A stretch of 64,000 nucleotides of DNA. Source: Ktedonobacterales bacterium (GTDB taxonomy: Bacteria; Chloroflexota; Ktedonobacteria; Ktedonobacterales; DATBGS01). A program made the translations under genes and the position numbers. The stretch spans positions 1 through 64,000 of the forward strand of contig DATBHW010000003.1 in NCBI GenBank assembly GCA_036557285.1. The letters run 5' to 3'. The notes beneath the pieces were generated by a model, which was given only the letters and a program-made list of their open reading frames with translations, did not search any database and had not been told where the DNA came from. Positions 8,750 through 16,852 of the stretch are shown here, in pieces. Positions within the stretch are counted from its first letter, which is position 1; each line of letters starts with the position of its first letter.

Positions 8750-10162
8750 ATGGACACGTCAGCATCCCCCGCGTCGGCAACTAAAAAACCGGGCTTCTTC
8801 ATCAATCGCAACTTTGCCCTCCTCTGGGGCGGGCAATCCATCTCCAACGTCGGCGATTTCGTCTTCGATACCACCCTGGTTCTCTGGATCGCCACGATCA
8901 TTGCCAGCGGTCAATCCTGGGGGCCGCTGGCTGTCAGCGGCGTCTTGCTGACAACTGCTCTTCCCATCTTTCTCATTGGCCCCATCGCGGGCGTCTTTGT
9001 GGATCGCTGGGACAAGCGCCGCACCATGCTGACAATGGATGCCGCGCGAGCTATCCTTATTGGGCTGCTTCTGCTGGTGGCTATCGGAAAGCCCCCCGCC
9101 TTCTGGCAGCTTAGCGCCATCTACGCCATCGTCTTCCTGGCAAGCGCCTGCGCCCAGTTCTTCAACCCCGCGCGCTTCACCTTGCTCGGCGACATCGTGG
9201 AAGAACCCTATCGCGCGCGCGCCAGCGGCCTGGGCCAGACAACCCAGAGCCTTGCCACAGTCATTGGCCCGCCCATCGCCGCGCCGCTGCTCTTTGCCGT
9301 TGGGGTACAGTGGGCGCTCATCGTCAACGCGCTTTCTTTCGCCGCCTCGTTCCTGACAATTCTTGCCATGCGCGTCCCGCAGGCTTCCAGCAGCGCCGCA
9401 GATGGTCAGCATGGGAGCTTCTTCCAGGACTTCGGCGCGGGGATTCGCTTCTTTGTCGGCAATCGCGTGCTGGTGACACTCCTCATCACCGTCATCCTGG
9501 TTACACTGGGCATCGGCGCTATCAATGCGCTGGGCGTCTTCTTTGTCATCCAGAACCTGCACGCGCCCGCCAGCCTCTATGGCTGGCTGGATTTCTCCGT
9601 TGGGATCGGCGCAATCGCCGGAGCTATCGCCGCGAGCATCTTCGCCTCAAAGATTGGCGAGGTAAGAACCTTCTGGTCTTGCCTGCTTGCCGCCGGGATC
9701 AGCGTCATAGCTTTTGCCCGCATGACGAGCCTTCCACCTGGGCTGGTCTTCGCTGCGCTCGCCGGGCTGTCAATCGCCCCGGTTAATGTCGTCGTCGGGC
9801 CGTTGATGTTGCACGCCACGCCGCGTGAGTTCCTTGGGCGCGCGACAGCAGTCCTCAACCCGGTTCAAGCCCTGGCGTCCATACTCTCGATCACGCTTGC
9901 TGGCGCACTGGCAAGCACCCTCCTGCATGATTTTCACGCGACAGTGGCGGGCCTAGCCTTTGGCCCATTTGACACTATCTTCATGGGCACAGGTATCCTC
10001 ATCATGCTCGGCGGACTCTACGCGATGGTCAGCCTGCGTGGCGTAACACTTGCCAGAGCCGATACGTCAGAACCAGTAGCCACAGCAGCAGCAAGACAAC
10101 CCGCAGCCGAGCCAGAAACAGATGAACGACCAGAAACAGGAGCCAGCGTCAGACAGCTTTGA
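8750..10162 (+). CDS. MFS transporter, paralogue of the preceding gene
   Basis: 470 aa with about twelve membrane segments and the same FVDRWDKRRTM loop and KPGFFINRNFALLW start as its neighbour, so the pair arose by tandem duplication. The divergent C-terminal tail is rich in Ala/Glu/Pro and soluble. The ATG at 8750 has CGGAGG at a good distance. Its 3' end overlaps the next gene by 41 bp, pointing to translational coupling. A heteromeric or divided-substrate role for the two MFS proteins is possible but not shown. Confidence 0.9.
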   Translation: MDTSASPASATKKPGFFINRNFALLWGGQSISNVGDFVFDTTLVLWIATIIASGQSWGPLAVSGVLLTTALPIFLIGPIAGVFVDRWDKRRTMLTMDAARAILIGLLLLVAIGKPPAFWQLSAIYAIVFLASACAQFFNPARFTLLGDIVEEPYRARASGLGQTTQSLATVIGPPIAAPLLFAVGVQWALIVNALSFAASFLTILAMRVPQASSSAADGQHGSFFQDFGAGIRFFVGNRVLVTLLITVILVTLGIGAINALGVFFVIQNLHAPASLYGWLDFSVGIGAIAGAIAASIFASKIGEVRTFWSCLLAAGISVIAFARMTSLPPGLVFAALAGLSIAPVNVVVGPLMLHATPREFLGRATAVLNPVQALASILSITLAGALASTLLHDFHATVAGLAFGPFDTIFMGTGILIMLGGLYAMVSLRGVTLARADTSEPVATAAARQPAAEPETDERPETGASVRQL

Positions 10163-11612
10163 GGTCGAGATCAGCGCCATACCAGCGGGCGAAGCCGATA
10201 AGCCAGACGAACATCATCCCACGACTCGGCTCGCGCCCCAGGCGCGCCTCTCAGTCAGAGCGCGCGCCCGGCGCATCGCGCTGGTGGCCTGCGCCTTCCT
10301 TCTCCTGTTCGTCGTGATCCTGGGAGGGCTGCCGGACGTGCGCAATCAAATCGTGGACACAGTGAAACGCTTCATCCCCACACCCACGCCTACCCTGGCG
10401 CCGGGCGCTGATCTCCTCTACCTCGAAACCGATGTCCCCTGGACCACCATCACCCTGGATGGGCATCCCCTTGCGCCGCCGCGCATTGGCGTTGATGCCC
10501 CGCTTCGTCTAGCACGAGGGCAGCACGTCCTGGCCTGGACCGCCGAGCCATTCCAGCCTCAGCAGTGCAGCATCACCGTTCCATCCACAACTGAATCTTC
10601 CTGCCCCAGCACACTTATTCGCGCGGCCAGCCAGGGCGCATCGGGCCAGCCTACCTCAGTCGTGAGCCTCCACGAATCGCTGGACACGCTCCCGGCCACT
10701 CAGCGTCAGGCGCTCACTCAGGCCATTCAGATGGCGCTCTCAGGCTTCAGCGACATTGTGCAGCCGGGCGAAACCTACGTCACTGAACAGGGAGAGACAA
10801 CCGCCAAACAGCCGATATGGGCAACGCTCGACATGCAGCTAGCGACAGACGACGCGCAGCAGGCTTGCACAGTGAATCTGATGAAGCCCCTGAGCCGTAT
10901 TCCCTGCTCCATCGAGGGACAGGACTGTACCATCCTCTGCCCTGTACCCTGGCAGGCGCGGCAGACCGCAGCGCGCGCGCCCGCTGCCCTGGATTGGCTG
11001 GCCTTCGCGGTGATTCGCTCCTCCTGGGACTACGCCACTCTGGACGGCCAGATCATCGCCCGCGACCAGCCGATTGACTCAGGCGCGGCCCCTGTGGTCA
11101 GTCAGCCGGTCCTCCTGCGCATCGGTTGGGATGGCTCGTCCTGGCGCGTCCAGCCGCTCTTTGGCCCCGACCAGGGTTCGCCTGTCCTCTTGCGTGATGT
11201 GCAGATCGCCGACGACCCCGGCTGCCTGGTCGCAGAGGACAATTTCGGGCAATACGCGCGTGGGTATGCCAGGACACGCTTCGTCTCCGGGCCAAACCCC
11301 GCCGCCGGGTGCCTGATCGAGGCAACCACCCGCAGCCAACCAGGGACACCGGCCCCCGCCAGTGATCAGATCGAAGAGTATCTGGTGCGCTTCGGCATGG
11401 TTCTCTCGGTCAATGACCTGGCGCATCAGCGCAAACCACACAACCCGCTCGCCAACGCCTACGAGCAGCGCCTGGCGCGCCAGCTTGCCGCGCTCCCCGG
11501 CGGGCTGACCGTTACATCAAACGCCCAGACTCCTGTTCGGGTGAAAAGCGCAGATGATGCGCTTTTGCGTGTACCGCCGCCGTCCCTGGCGGCGCAGCGC
11601 TGGCCTGAGTGA
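10122..11612 (+). CDS. Membrane-anchored extracytoplasmic protein of unknown function
   Basis: 496 aa, not matched to a family I can name. It has an acidic cytosolic tail (about 1-45), a basic RARARR stretch, one membrane segment (about 52-70), a PTPTPTLAPG linker, then a large outside domain of about 400 aa. That domain starts with LYLETDVPWTTITLDG, which resembles PEGA-type surface domains, and it contains several Cys. The reading frame begins inside the MFS gene. The conserved order regulator-MFS-MFS-anchored protein suggests it assists the exporters at the outer face (inferred). Confidence 0.75.
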   Translation: MNDQKQEPASDSFEVEISAIPAGEADKPDEHHPTTRLAPQARLSVRARARRIALVACAFLLLFVVILGGLPDVRNQIVDTVKRFIPTPTPTLAPGADLLYLETDVPWTTITLDGHPLAPPRIGVDAPLRLARGQHVLAWTAEPFQPQQCSITVPSTTESSCPSTLIRAASQGASGQPTSVVSLHESLDTLPATQRQALTQAIQMALSGFSDIVQPGETYVTEQGETTAKQPIWATLDMQLATDDAQQACTVNLMKPLSRIPCSIEGQDCTILCPVPWQARQTAARAPAALDWLAFAVIRSSWDYATLDGQIIARDQPIDSGAAPVVSQPVLLRIGWDGSSWRVQPLFGPDQGSPVLLRDVQIADDPGCLVAEDNFGQYARGYARTRFVSGPNPAAGCLIEATTRSQPGTPAPASDQIEEYLVRFGMVLSVNDLAHQRKPHNPLANAYEQRLARQLAALPGGLTVTSNAQTPVRVKSADDALLRVPPPSLAAQRWPE

Positions 11613-11647
11613 ACGTTCGCGCTGACAGGCGCCGCTGCGGCTTTCAT

Positions 11648-12301
11648 CTAAGCATCAGGATAGAGCGCGGGCCGCGCCAGCGTCAGCCCCCACACCTCCC
11701 TGGCCCCCGCCGCGCGCAGCGCCCAGGCGCAGGCGGCCAGCGTCGCGCCAGTCGCGCAAACATCATCCACCAGCAGCAGCCTGCGCCCCACCAGCGCGGG
11801 ATGGCCTGGCTCGCAGGCAAACGCCCCGGCGACATTCGCCCGGCGTTTTGTCCCCTCCAGCCCCGCCTGCTGCGGCGTATTGCGCGAGCGCCGCAAAGCG
11901 TCTTCCACTATCGGCACACCCACCCCGCGCGCCAGCCTCCGCGCCAGCAGCGCCGACTGATTATACCCGCGCTCCGCCTGGCGTTTCGGGTGAAGCGGCA
12001 CAGGCAGCAGCGCGTCGAAGCGCATCCGGGTGTCCCCCGCGTTCTGGCTGCGATAGGTCGCCACCAGCAGCCGCCCCAGCGGCCCCGCCACCTGGCGCTT
12101 GCCCTCGTACTTCAGCGCGTGAATCGCTGTTCTCAGCGGGTCTTCATAGAGGCCCGCCACCCACAGGCCCGCCAGCGGCTCCAGCCCCTCTTTCCACGCC
12201 GGAGCAGGCGCAATTGCCGCCACGCAGACAGGGCAGAACCAGTGGCCGCCGCGCGCGCAGCCCACGCAGCGCGGCGGAAAAAGCAGATCAAGCAACAACA
12301 T
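11648..12301 (-). CDS. comF: ComF-family amidophosphoribosyltransferase-like protein
   Basis: 217 aa. The N-terminus has a zinc-finger pattern CVGC...CPVC (about 13-28). The C-terminal half carries the PRPP-binding motif LLLVDDVCATGATLAAC of type I phosphoribosyltransferases. ComF proteins are linked to DNA uptake in competent bacteria, and many genomes carry one outside any competence operon. No other com gene is visible here. It ends 35 bp from the convergent membrane-protein gene and lies 10 bp downstream of the ABC-2 permease gene on the same strand. Confidence 0.9.
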   Translation of the reverse strand: MLLLDLLFPPRCVGCARGGHWFCPVCVAAIAPAPAWKEGLEPLAGLWVAGLYEDPLRTAIHALKYEGKRQVAGPLGRLLVATYRSQNAGDTRMRFDALLPVPLHPKRQAERGYNQSALLARRLARGVGVPIVEDALRRSRNTPQQAGLEGTKRRANVAGAFACEPGHPALVGRRLLLVDDVCATGATLAACAWALRAAGAREVWGLTLARPALYPDA

Positions 12302-12311
12302 CGCTGGCGCC

Positions 12312-13022
12312 CTAGCTCAAGATCAGCCTGGCCCGCTGGAAGCGCGCCAGCGTATAGGCCAGCAGCACAATGTCCAGCAGGGCCACCACACCAGCCGCCA
12401 TCAGCAAAATCTCGTCAGCGGTGAACGTCACGAAAAAACTGGCGGGCAGCAACTGAACGAGCGCAGCCACCGCGATAGCCAACAGGATCGTGCCAACGCT
12501 CAGTATCTGCTGCGCCTGCCGCACCGTTGAGATGCGCAGCGAGATCAGCACGCCCAGGCTGGCCCCCAGCGCGCTGATCAGCAAGCCCAGCGCCAGCGTA
12601 AAGAGCAGCAGATCGATGGGATAGAAGAGCACCTGCCCCTGCCCATACGCCAGATTGGAGACCACCGCGCCCAGGAAGAGGCCCACGACCATCACGCCCC
12701 AGCCATAGAGGACGACAATCGCCACTTTCCCCAACAGAATCGCGTGATCAGGCATGCGGCTTGCCAGCAGAGTTTCCAGCGTATGCCGTTCGCGTTCGCC
12801 CGCAATGGAATCGGCAATAATGGAGATAATCACGAAGAAGGCGAAAAAGAGGATGACCACCATCTGAACCGGACTCAGCACCATCCAGGCGGCTTTGCCC
12901 AGCAACGGCCAGACCACGCCCATAACGCCGATCAACAAGGCCGGGCGAATCCAGGCTTTCCAGCCGCCCTGAAAGAGAGAATCTTTGCATTCCTTCCAGA
13001 TGATCGTGAAAAAATCGCTCAT
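12312..13022 (-). CDS. ABC-2 type transporter permease
   Basis: 236 aa with six hydrophobic segments. The stretch ADSIAGERERHTLETLL after the second helix is the characteristic ABC-2 permease loop (E-R-E-x-x-T-L-E). It forms the membrane part of an exporter with the ATPase encoded immediately upstream; the two genes overlap by one base at 13022. Substrate unknown. Confidence 0.9.
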   Translation of the reverse strand: MSDFFTIIWKECKDSLFQGGWKAWIRPALLIGVMGVVWPLLGKAAWMVLSPVQMVVILFFAFFVIISIIADSIAGERERHTLETLLASRMPDHAILLGKVAIVVLYGWGVMVVGLFLGAVVSNLAYGQGQVLFYPIDLLLFTLALGLLISALGASLGVLISLRISTVRQAQQILSVGTILLAIAVAALVQLLPASFFVTFTADEILLMAAGVVALLDIVLLAYTLARFQRARLILS

Positions 13023-13954
13023 CAGCGTTGCTCCTCCATCAAAGCCAGGAAGGCATCTTCCAGGCTGGCCGCGCCCTTGCGCACTTCCTCCACCTCGCCG
13101 CCTTCCCTGACAATCAAACTCACCAGCGGCCCAACTTCGCTGTCGCCGCGCAGTTCCAACGTCAAATGCCCGTTGCGCAGTTCAGCGCCAGCAACCTCTG
13201 CGCGCTCGCGGAGCAGTTCCAGCAGGTGATCGCTGAAGCCGCGCCCCACGATCTCAGCCTGCGGGCCACCCTGGCGCAGCCGGAGTTCATCCGGCGTACC
13301 CACAGCCAGCAGCTTCCCCTGGCGAATCACCCCCACCCGCGCACACAGCTTCTCGGCTTCCGCCAGGTTATGCGTGTTCAGAAACACCGTCACCCCCTCG
13401 CGCGCCACCAGCCCCGCCAGATCATCGCGCAGGGCCGCCGCCGCCATCGGGTCGAAACCAGAGGTTGGCTCATCCAGAAAGATCAACGCAGGCCGATGAA
13501 ACAGCGCTCGCGCCACCGCCAGCTTCTGCTTCATCCCCCGGCTCCACTTGCCCACCTGATCTTTGCGCCGGTCCCACAGGTCCAGATGAATCAGCAATTC
13601 TTTGGCGCGCGCCCGCCGCTCAGCGGCAGACATATGGTAGATGCGCCCGTACAGGTCCAGGTTATCCTCCGCGCTCATGCGCTCGTACAGGCCATTGAAC
13701 TCCAGCAGCGCGCCGGTTCGAGCGCGAATCTGATCGGCCTGCGTGTGCGTATCGAATCCCAGCACCGTCGCCTGGCCCCTGGTCGGCTCCAGCAGGCCCA
13801 GCAGCAGGTGGATCGTCGTCGTCTTGCCCGCGCCATTTTGCCCCAAAAACCCAAAGACAATGCCCGCTGGCGTCTCTAACGAGAGATCATCTACGGCCCG
13901 CACCGCCCCAAAGTGGCGCGAGAGGTGTTCTGTGCGAATAGCAAAATCAGCCAT
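13022..13954 (-). CDS. ABC transporter ATP-binding protein (ABC-2 export type)
   Basis: 310 aa. Walker A GQNGAGKTTT (about 39-47), signature WSRGMKQKLAVARAL, Walker B LIFLDEPTSGFDP and the switch His in LNTHNLAEAEKLC are all intact. The C-terminal 80 aa are typical of DrrA/CcmA-like export ATPases. I chose the ATG at 13954 because AAGGAG precedes it; the open frame continues to a TTG at 13969 that overlaps this ribosome site. It is the first gene of the ATPase-permease-ComF transcript and is preceded by a symmetric site at 13987-14003. Confidence 0.93.
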   Translation of the reverse strand: MADFAIRTEHLSRHFGAVRAVDDLSLETPAGIVFGFLGQNGAGKTTTIHLLLGLLEPTRGQATVLGFDTHTQADQIRARTGALLEFNGLYERMSAEDNLDLYGRIYHMSAAERRARAKELLIHLDLWDRRKDQVGKWSRGMKQKLAVARALFHRPALIFLDEPTSGFDPMAAAALRDDLAGLVAREGVTVFLNTHNLAEAEKLCARVGVIRQGKLLAVGTPDELRLRQGGPQAEIVGRGFSDHLLELLRERAEVAGAELRNGHLTLELRGDSEVGPLVSLIVREGGEVEEVRKGAASLEDAFLALMEEQR

Positions 13955-13986
13955 ACGACTCCTTCTCAAATCCTGAATCCGCTCTT

Positions 13987-14003
13987 TATAGCATATTGCT
14001 ATA
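13987..14003. promoter_or_regulatory. Perfect 17-bp dyad upstream of the ABC exporter
   Basis: TATAGCA-TAT-TGCTATA, with 7-bp arms in perfect symmetry. It lies 33 bp upstream of the ATPase start codon and 180 bp upstream of the divergent hydrolase gene. The form resembles operators of GntR- or PadR-like repressors, but no such regulator is encoded beside it. Function inferred from symmetry and place. Confidence 0.45.
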
Positions 14004-14183
14004 TACCGTCACCAAAAAGTATAGCTGGATTACCAGGGAAAAATCAAGAGATGAGCTTCTTATCCCTTGACAGATTGCCCTCTTTCAGCCATGATACCCT
14101 GCGGGCTGATAAATGACGTGAGGGTACATCTGGATGAGTTGACCGTTGAACCGCTCAAGCTGCTTTTGGCGAGGAACACAGAC

Positions 14184-15071
14184 ATGAATATGCTCGAAAA
14201 CGGCGTTGACCTCTTTACCACCGTCAACGGCTTGCGACTGCACTATGTGAAATGGTCCGGTGAGAGCGGCCCCATCGGGCGACCTCCCATCATCCTCATC
14301 CACAGCGGTCTGGCCTCCGGTCACTGCTGGGATCTGGTGGCCCAGCATCTGGCCGAGGCTGGCCTCGAAGCCATCGCCCCCGATCTGCGCGGGCGCGGGC
14401 GCAGCGATCAGCCGCCATCTGGCTACGACCTGCGCACCATCGCCGAAGACCTCGCTGGCTTTATCCAGACAGTCTCGCCAGGGCAGGTCGCCGTCGTCGG
14501 CCACTCCTACGGCGGCTATGCCGCGCTGGCGCTGGCGGCCATCTATCCCAACCTCTTGAGTAAATTAGTCCTGGTTGATGGTGGCATCTGGTCGGCTGAA
14601 GACGAAACCTGGGAGCAGTTTGCCCAGGGCATGGAAGGCATCAACTGGCAGTACCCCTCGCTCTCGGCCTATCTTGACGCCCAGCACGAAGGCGCAGAAC
14701 TGTTCTGGAGTCCAGAGGTGGCCCGAGCCTTGACCACCACCGTCCAGACAGAACTGGATGGCAGCGTGCGCGAGTGTATGACTCCCGCCGCCTGGGAACA
14801 AACCTTGCAGAGCATGTGGCGCTATCGCCCAACCTCGCTCTATCCACATATCATCTGCCCCACACTCGTCGTCGTGACCGAACTCCCCAACAGCTTCACC
14901 AAAGAGGTACGTAACCAGAAGTTGGAAATGAACGCGCGCTTCCTGCCCGAAGCGATGTCTGGCCTGCGCTGCTGCCGCGTGCAGGTGATGGAACAGACTC
15001 ACCACGAGGTTCCCTTCCACAAACCAACCGAGCTGGCAAACCTGATTACCTCCTTTCTGCGCACGTCCTGA
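14184..15071 (+). CDS. Alpha/beta hydrolase
   Basis: 295 aa. It shows HSG (oxyanion region), LRGRGRSD and the nucleophile elbow GHSYGG with Ser108. A C-terminal His in the TH-HEVPFHKP region completes the expected triad. Substrate unknown; the fold covers esterases, haloperoxidase-like and epoxide-hydrolase-like enzymes. The ATG at 14184 follows GAGGAACACAGAC. The open frame reaches 14067, but the extra residues look non-conserved. Confidence 0.85.
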   Translation: MNMLENGVDLFTTVNGLRLHYVKWSGESGPIGRPPIILIHSGLASGHCWDLVAQHLAEAGLEAIAPDLRGRGRSDQPPSGYDLRTIAEDLAGFIQTVSPGQVAVVGHSYGGYAALALAAIYPNLLSKLVLVDGGIWSAEDETWEQFAQGMEGINWQYPSLSAYLDAQHEGAELFWSPEVARALTTTVQTELDGSVRECMTPAAWEQTLQSMWRYRPTSLYPHIICPTLVVVTELPNSFTKEVRNQKLEMNARFLPEAMSGLRCCRVQVMEQTHHEVPFHKPTELANLITSFLRTS

Positions 15072-15200
15072 GACACCATCCGCTTCACTTGCAGCGCCCC
15101 AATCCTGGCGACCAGACGTTAGCCGCTTTCAACAACCTTGCTTCATCTCAACCTTTCTAGTAGAATTAGCACATTCTTAATGATTCTATGAAATGAGGCA

Positions 15201-15217
15201 ATGTTATCAAGGGCCGC
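15201..15217 (+). pseudogene. Possible severed 5' end of the secreted-protein gene
   Basis: ATG TTA TCA AGG GCC with GAGG eight bases upstream reads M-L-S-R-A and then meets a stop inside the IS-like element. The frame that resumes right after the element reads R-R-F-Q-S-L and runs into the transmembrane segment of the gene at 15565. Removing the element would give a natural signal-anchor start. This is an inference from frame and context; the exact junction is not determined. Confidence 0.4.
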
Positions 15218-15218
15218 G

Positions 15219-15512
15219 TAAAACCCCGGTCTTCAGACCTGGGGATATAAGCGGCCTTGACACGCTTAAACAAACGTGCGATACTCTAGGCAACGTGTTG
15301 CACCTTGACAAGAGAATAGTGTTTCGGCTGGTTCCGTCGTAAATCGTTCCGACGGGTAAAAGCACTAGCGTATTTGCGCGGGTGCCATTCGATACACTTG
15401 AGCCGGAGTCACGCCCGCCAGGTGTGAATGCAGCCACGTTACCGGGCCTGGAAGAGGCCCACGACTCTACGGGGTCGTAGAAGCCCCGCGCTAAAGCGCG
15501 GGGGTACTTCAC
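15219..15512 (+). mobile_element. Non-autonomous IS200/IS605-like element with omegaRNA-like 3' region
   Basis: About 290 bp without a coding frame of its own. The left side has a subterminal hairpin CCCCGGTCT-TC-AGACCTGGGG (15224-15244). The right side has a second hairpin CCCCGCGCT-AA-AGCGCGGGG (15484-15504) followed by TACTTCAC. Hairpin ends with a TTCAC-type right terminus and no terminal inverted or direct repeats are typical of TnpB-type IS200/IS605 elements. The inner part keeps several GC-rich stem candidates such as GGGCCTGGAAGAGGCCC, as expected for a guide-RNA region. No tnpA or tnpB remains. Exact ends are uncertain by a few bases. Confidence 0.6.
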
Positions 15513-15564
15513 GCGCAGGTTCCAGTCTCTATCGCTAGGAAAACGCTATCTCGTCGCGTGCCTG

Positions 15565-16101
15565 ATGGCGCTCCTCATTCTGGCGCTTATCGCAGGCTTC
15601 TTTGGTCTGGAACAGACCTTCTTCGCTCATGCTCACTCCCTTGCGGTCGCATCCCCTGGCACTCAAGTGACAATGACTGTGCTGTCGCCCACCGCCATAC
15701 TGTCACCCACAGTCATGCCATCGCCCACCGCCACACCGTCGCCCACTGCCAGGCCGTCTCCAACGGCTAAGCCATCTCCGGCGATCCTTGCAGTCACCCC
15801 CAAGACCTTGTATTTCAAGAATTGCGCCCTATCCGGCAGGGCTAGTTATACCTGCACGTTTACCTTGTGCAATTCGTCAAGTACATCTTCTCTGGCATGG
15901 AGGGCCAAAGCCTCGAATTCGCATGGTATGAACGCAACGAACTACCTGAGTTCTACAAGTGGCACCCTCCCCAAAAGAGGAACAACAACTGTCTCGCTCT
16001 TTCTCAATGGTGAAACGGGAGTCTGTTCACTGGTGGGGACCACCGTGAACCTCCAATTCACCGGCCCGGCGAATACCGTCACCGTCACCGTCACCTGTTA
16101 A
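15565..16101 (+). pseudogene. Secreted/anchored Ig-like-domain protein, probably 5'-truncated by the IS-like element
   Basis: The open frame gives 178 aa: a hydrophobic start (ALLILALIAGFFG), a Ser/Pro/Thr spacer of repeated SPTA-type units (about 40-75), and a beta-rich domain starting TPKTLYFKNC with four Cys. It ends VTVTVTC. The frame is open upstream to 15481 and encodes basic residues (RRFQSLSLGKRY) directly before the hydrophobic helix, so the real anchor begins earlier than the first ATG. No ribosome site precedes 15565. The natural start may be the ATG at 15201, now separated by the element. A shortened protein might still be made. Confidence 0.55.
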
Positions 16102-16197
16102 CCCTTTGAGCCAAACTCATCTTCAATCGGCAGCCAGGATGGCGACGCTGCAAAGAGCAGCCCCCAATTTTTGCCGGAAACGACACGCCAGCGACTA

Positions 16198-16226
16198 TTG
16201 ACAGTGACAGTGTTACTGTGTATAAT
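16198..16226 (+). promoter_or_regulatory. Exact consensus promoter with operator dyad in the spacer
   Basis: TTGACA (16198-16203), 17-bp spacer, TATAAT (16221-16226). The spacer holds ACAGT-GTT-ACTGT (16207-16219), a perfect dyad placed where MerR-family proteins bind. The ATG of the MerR gene lies six bases past the -10 box, so the transcript should be leaderless. Confidence 0.8.
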
Positions 16227-16232
16227 AGACCC

Positions 16233-16814
16233 ATGCAAGACGAAGAGCAGACACTGACGATTGAAGAGCTGGCCGAGCGCGCCGACATATCGGTGCGCAC
16301 CATCCGCTTTTATATTGCCGAAGGCTTATTGCCGGGGCCAGGGGCGCGCGGGAAGGCAGCGAGCTACAGCAGCGACCATTTGCTGCGCCTGCGCCTGATT
16401 CGACGGCTTTCGGAGCAGCGAATGCCGCTGGCTGAGATGCGCGAGATGCTTTCGCGCCTCTCGTCAGAGGACGAACAGGCGCTGCTGGCTGAAGAGGAGA
16501 AGCGAGCGATGCAACGAGAGCAGGCGGCGCAGACGCAGGCGCCGAAAGAGTATTTAGGGATGCTGCTGCAACAGGCGCGCGAGGCTCGCCAGCCGCCGCC
16601 CGGCCCCGCGCCAGTGGCCCAGGCTTCGGCCTCTCTAAAGCTCTATCCTCGGCCCGTCAACGCGCTGCCCCATCAGCCCGCCGATGTCTGGCAACGCTGG
16701 GAGCTTGCGCCAGGGGTGGAATTGTATGTGAAGGTGGATGTTGCCGATAAGCAGCGCCGGTTGATCGAACGCCTGCTGTGGACAGCCGGGCCGCCGGACC
16801 AGAAAAAACGATGA
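16233..16814 (+). CDS. MerR-family transcriptional regulator (leaderless)
   Basis: 193 aa. The HTH begins at residue 8 (LTIEELAERADISVRTIRFYIAEGLL), with the typical Y-x-x-x-GLLP wing and R-I/L-R-L-I-RRLSEQ helix, then a helical linker (about 60-110) and a short C-terminal domain (about 145-190) without clustered Cys, so metal sensing is unlikely. The start is the ATG at 16233; the in-frame GTG at 16218 overlaps the -10 box and cannot be used. The VWA gene follows by 38 bp in the same direction. Autoregulation through the dyad in its own promoter is inferred. Confidence 0.85.
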   Translation: MQDEEQTLTIEELAERADISVRTIRFYIAEGLLPGPGARGKAASYSSDHLLRLRLIRRLSEQRMPLAEMREMLSRLSSEDEQALLAEEEKRAMQREQAAQTQAPKEYLGMLLQQAREARQPPPGPAPVAQASASLKLYPRPVNALPHQPADVWQRWELAPGVELYVKVDVADKQRRLIERLLWTAGPPDQKKR

Positions 16815-16852
16815 TAGGTGGTAAAGATGAGCAGTAACAAAAGGAGGAGCGC

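Noticed and set aside
15207-15512. 101-aa minus-strand frame inside the IS-like element
   Set aside because: Follows the hairpin sequences at both ends, has no transposase motif and no ribosome site.
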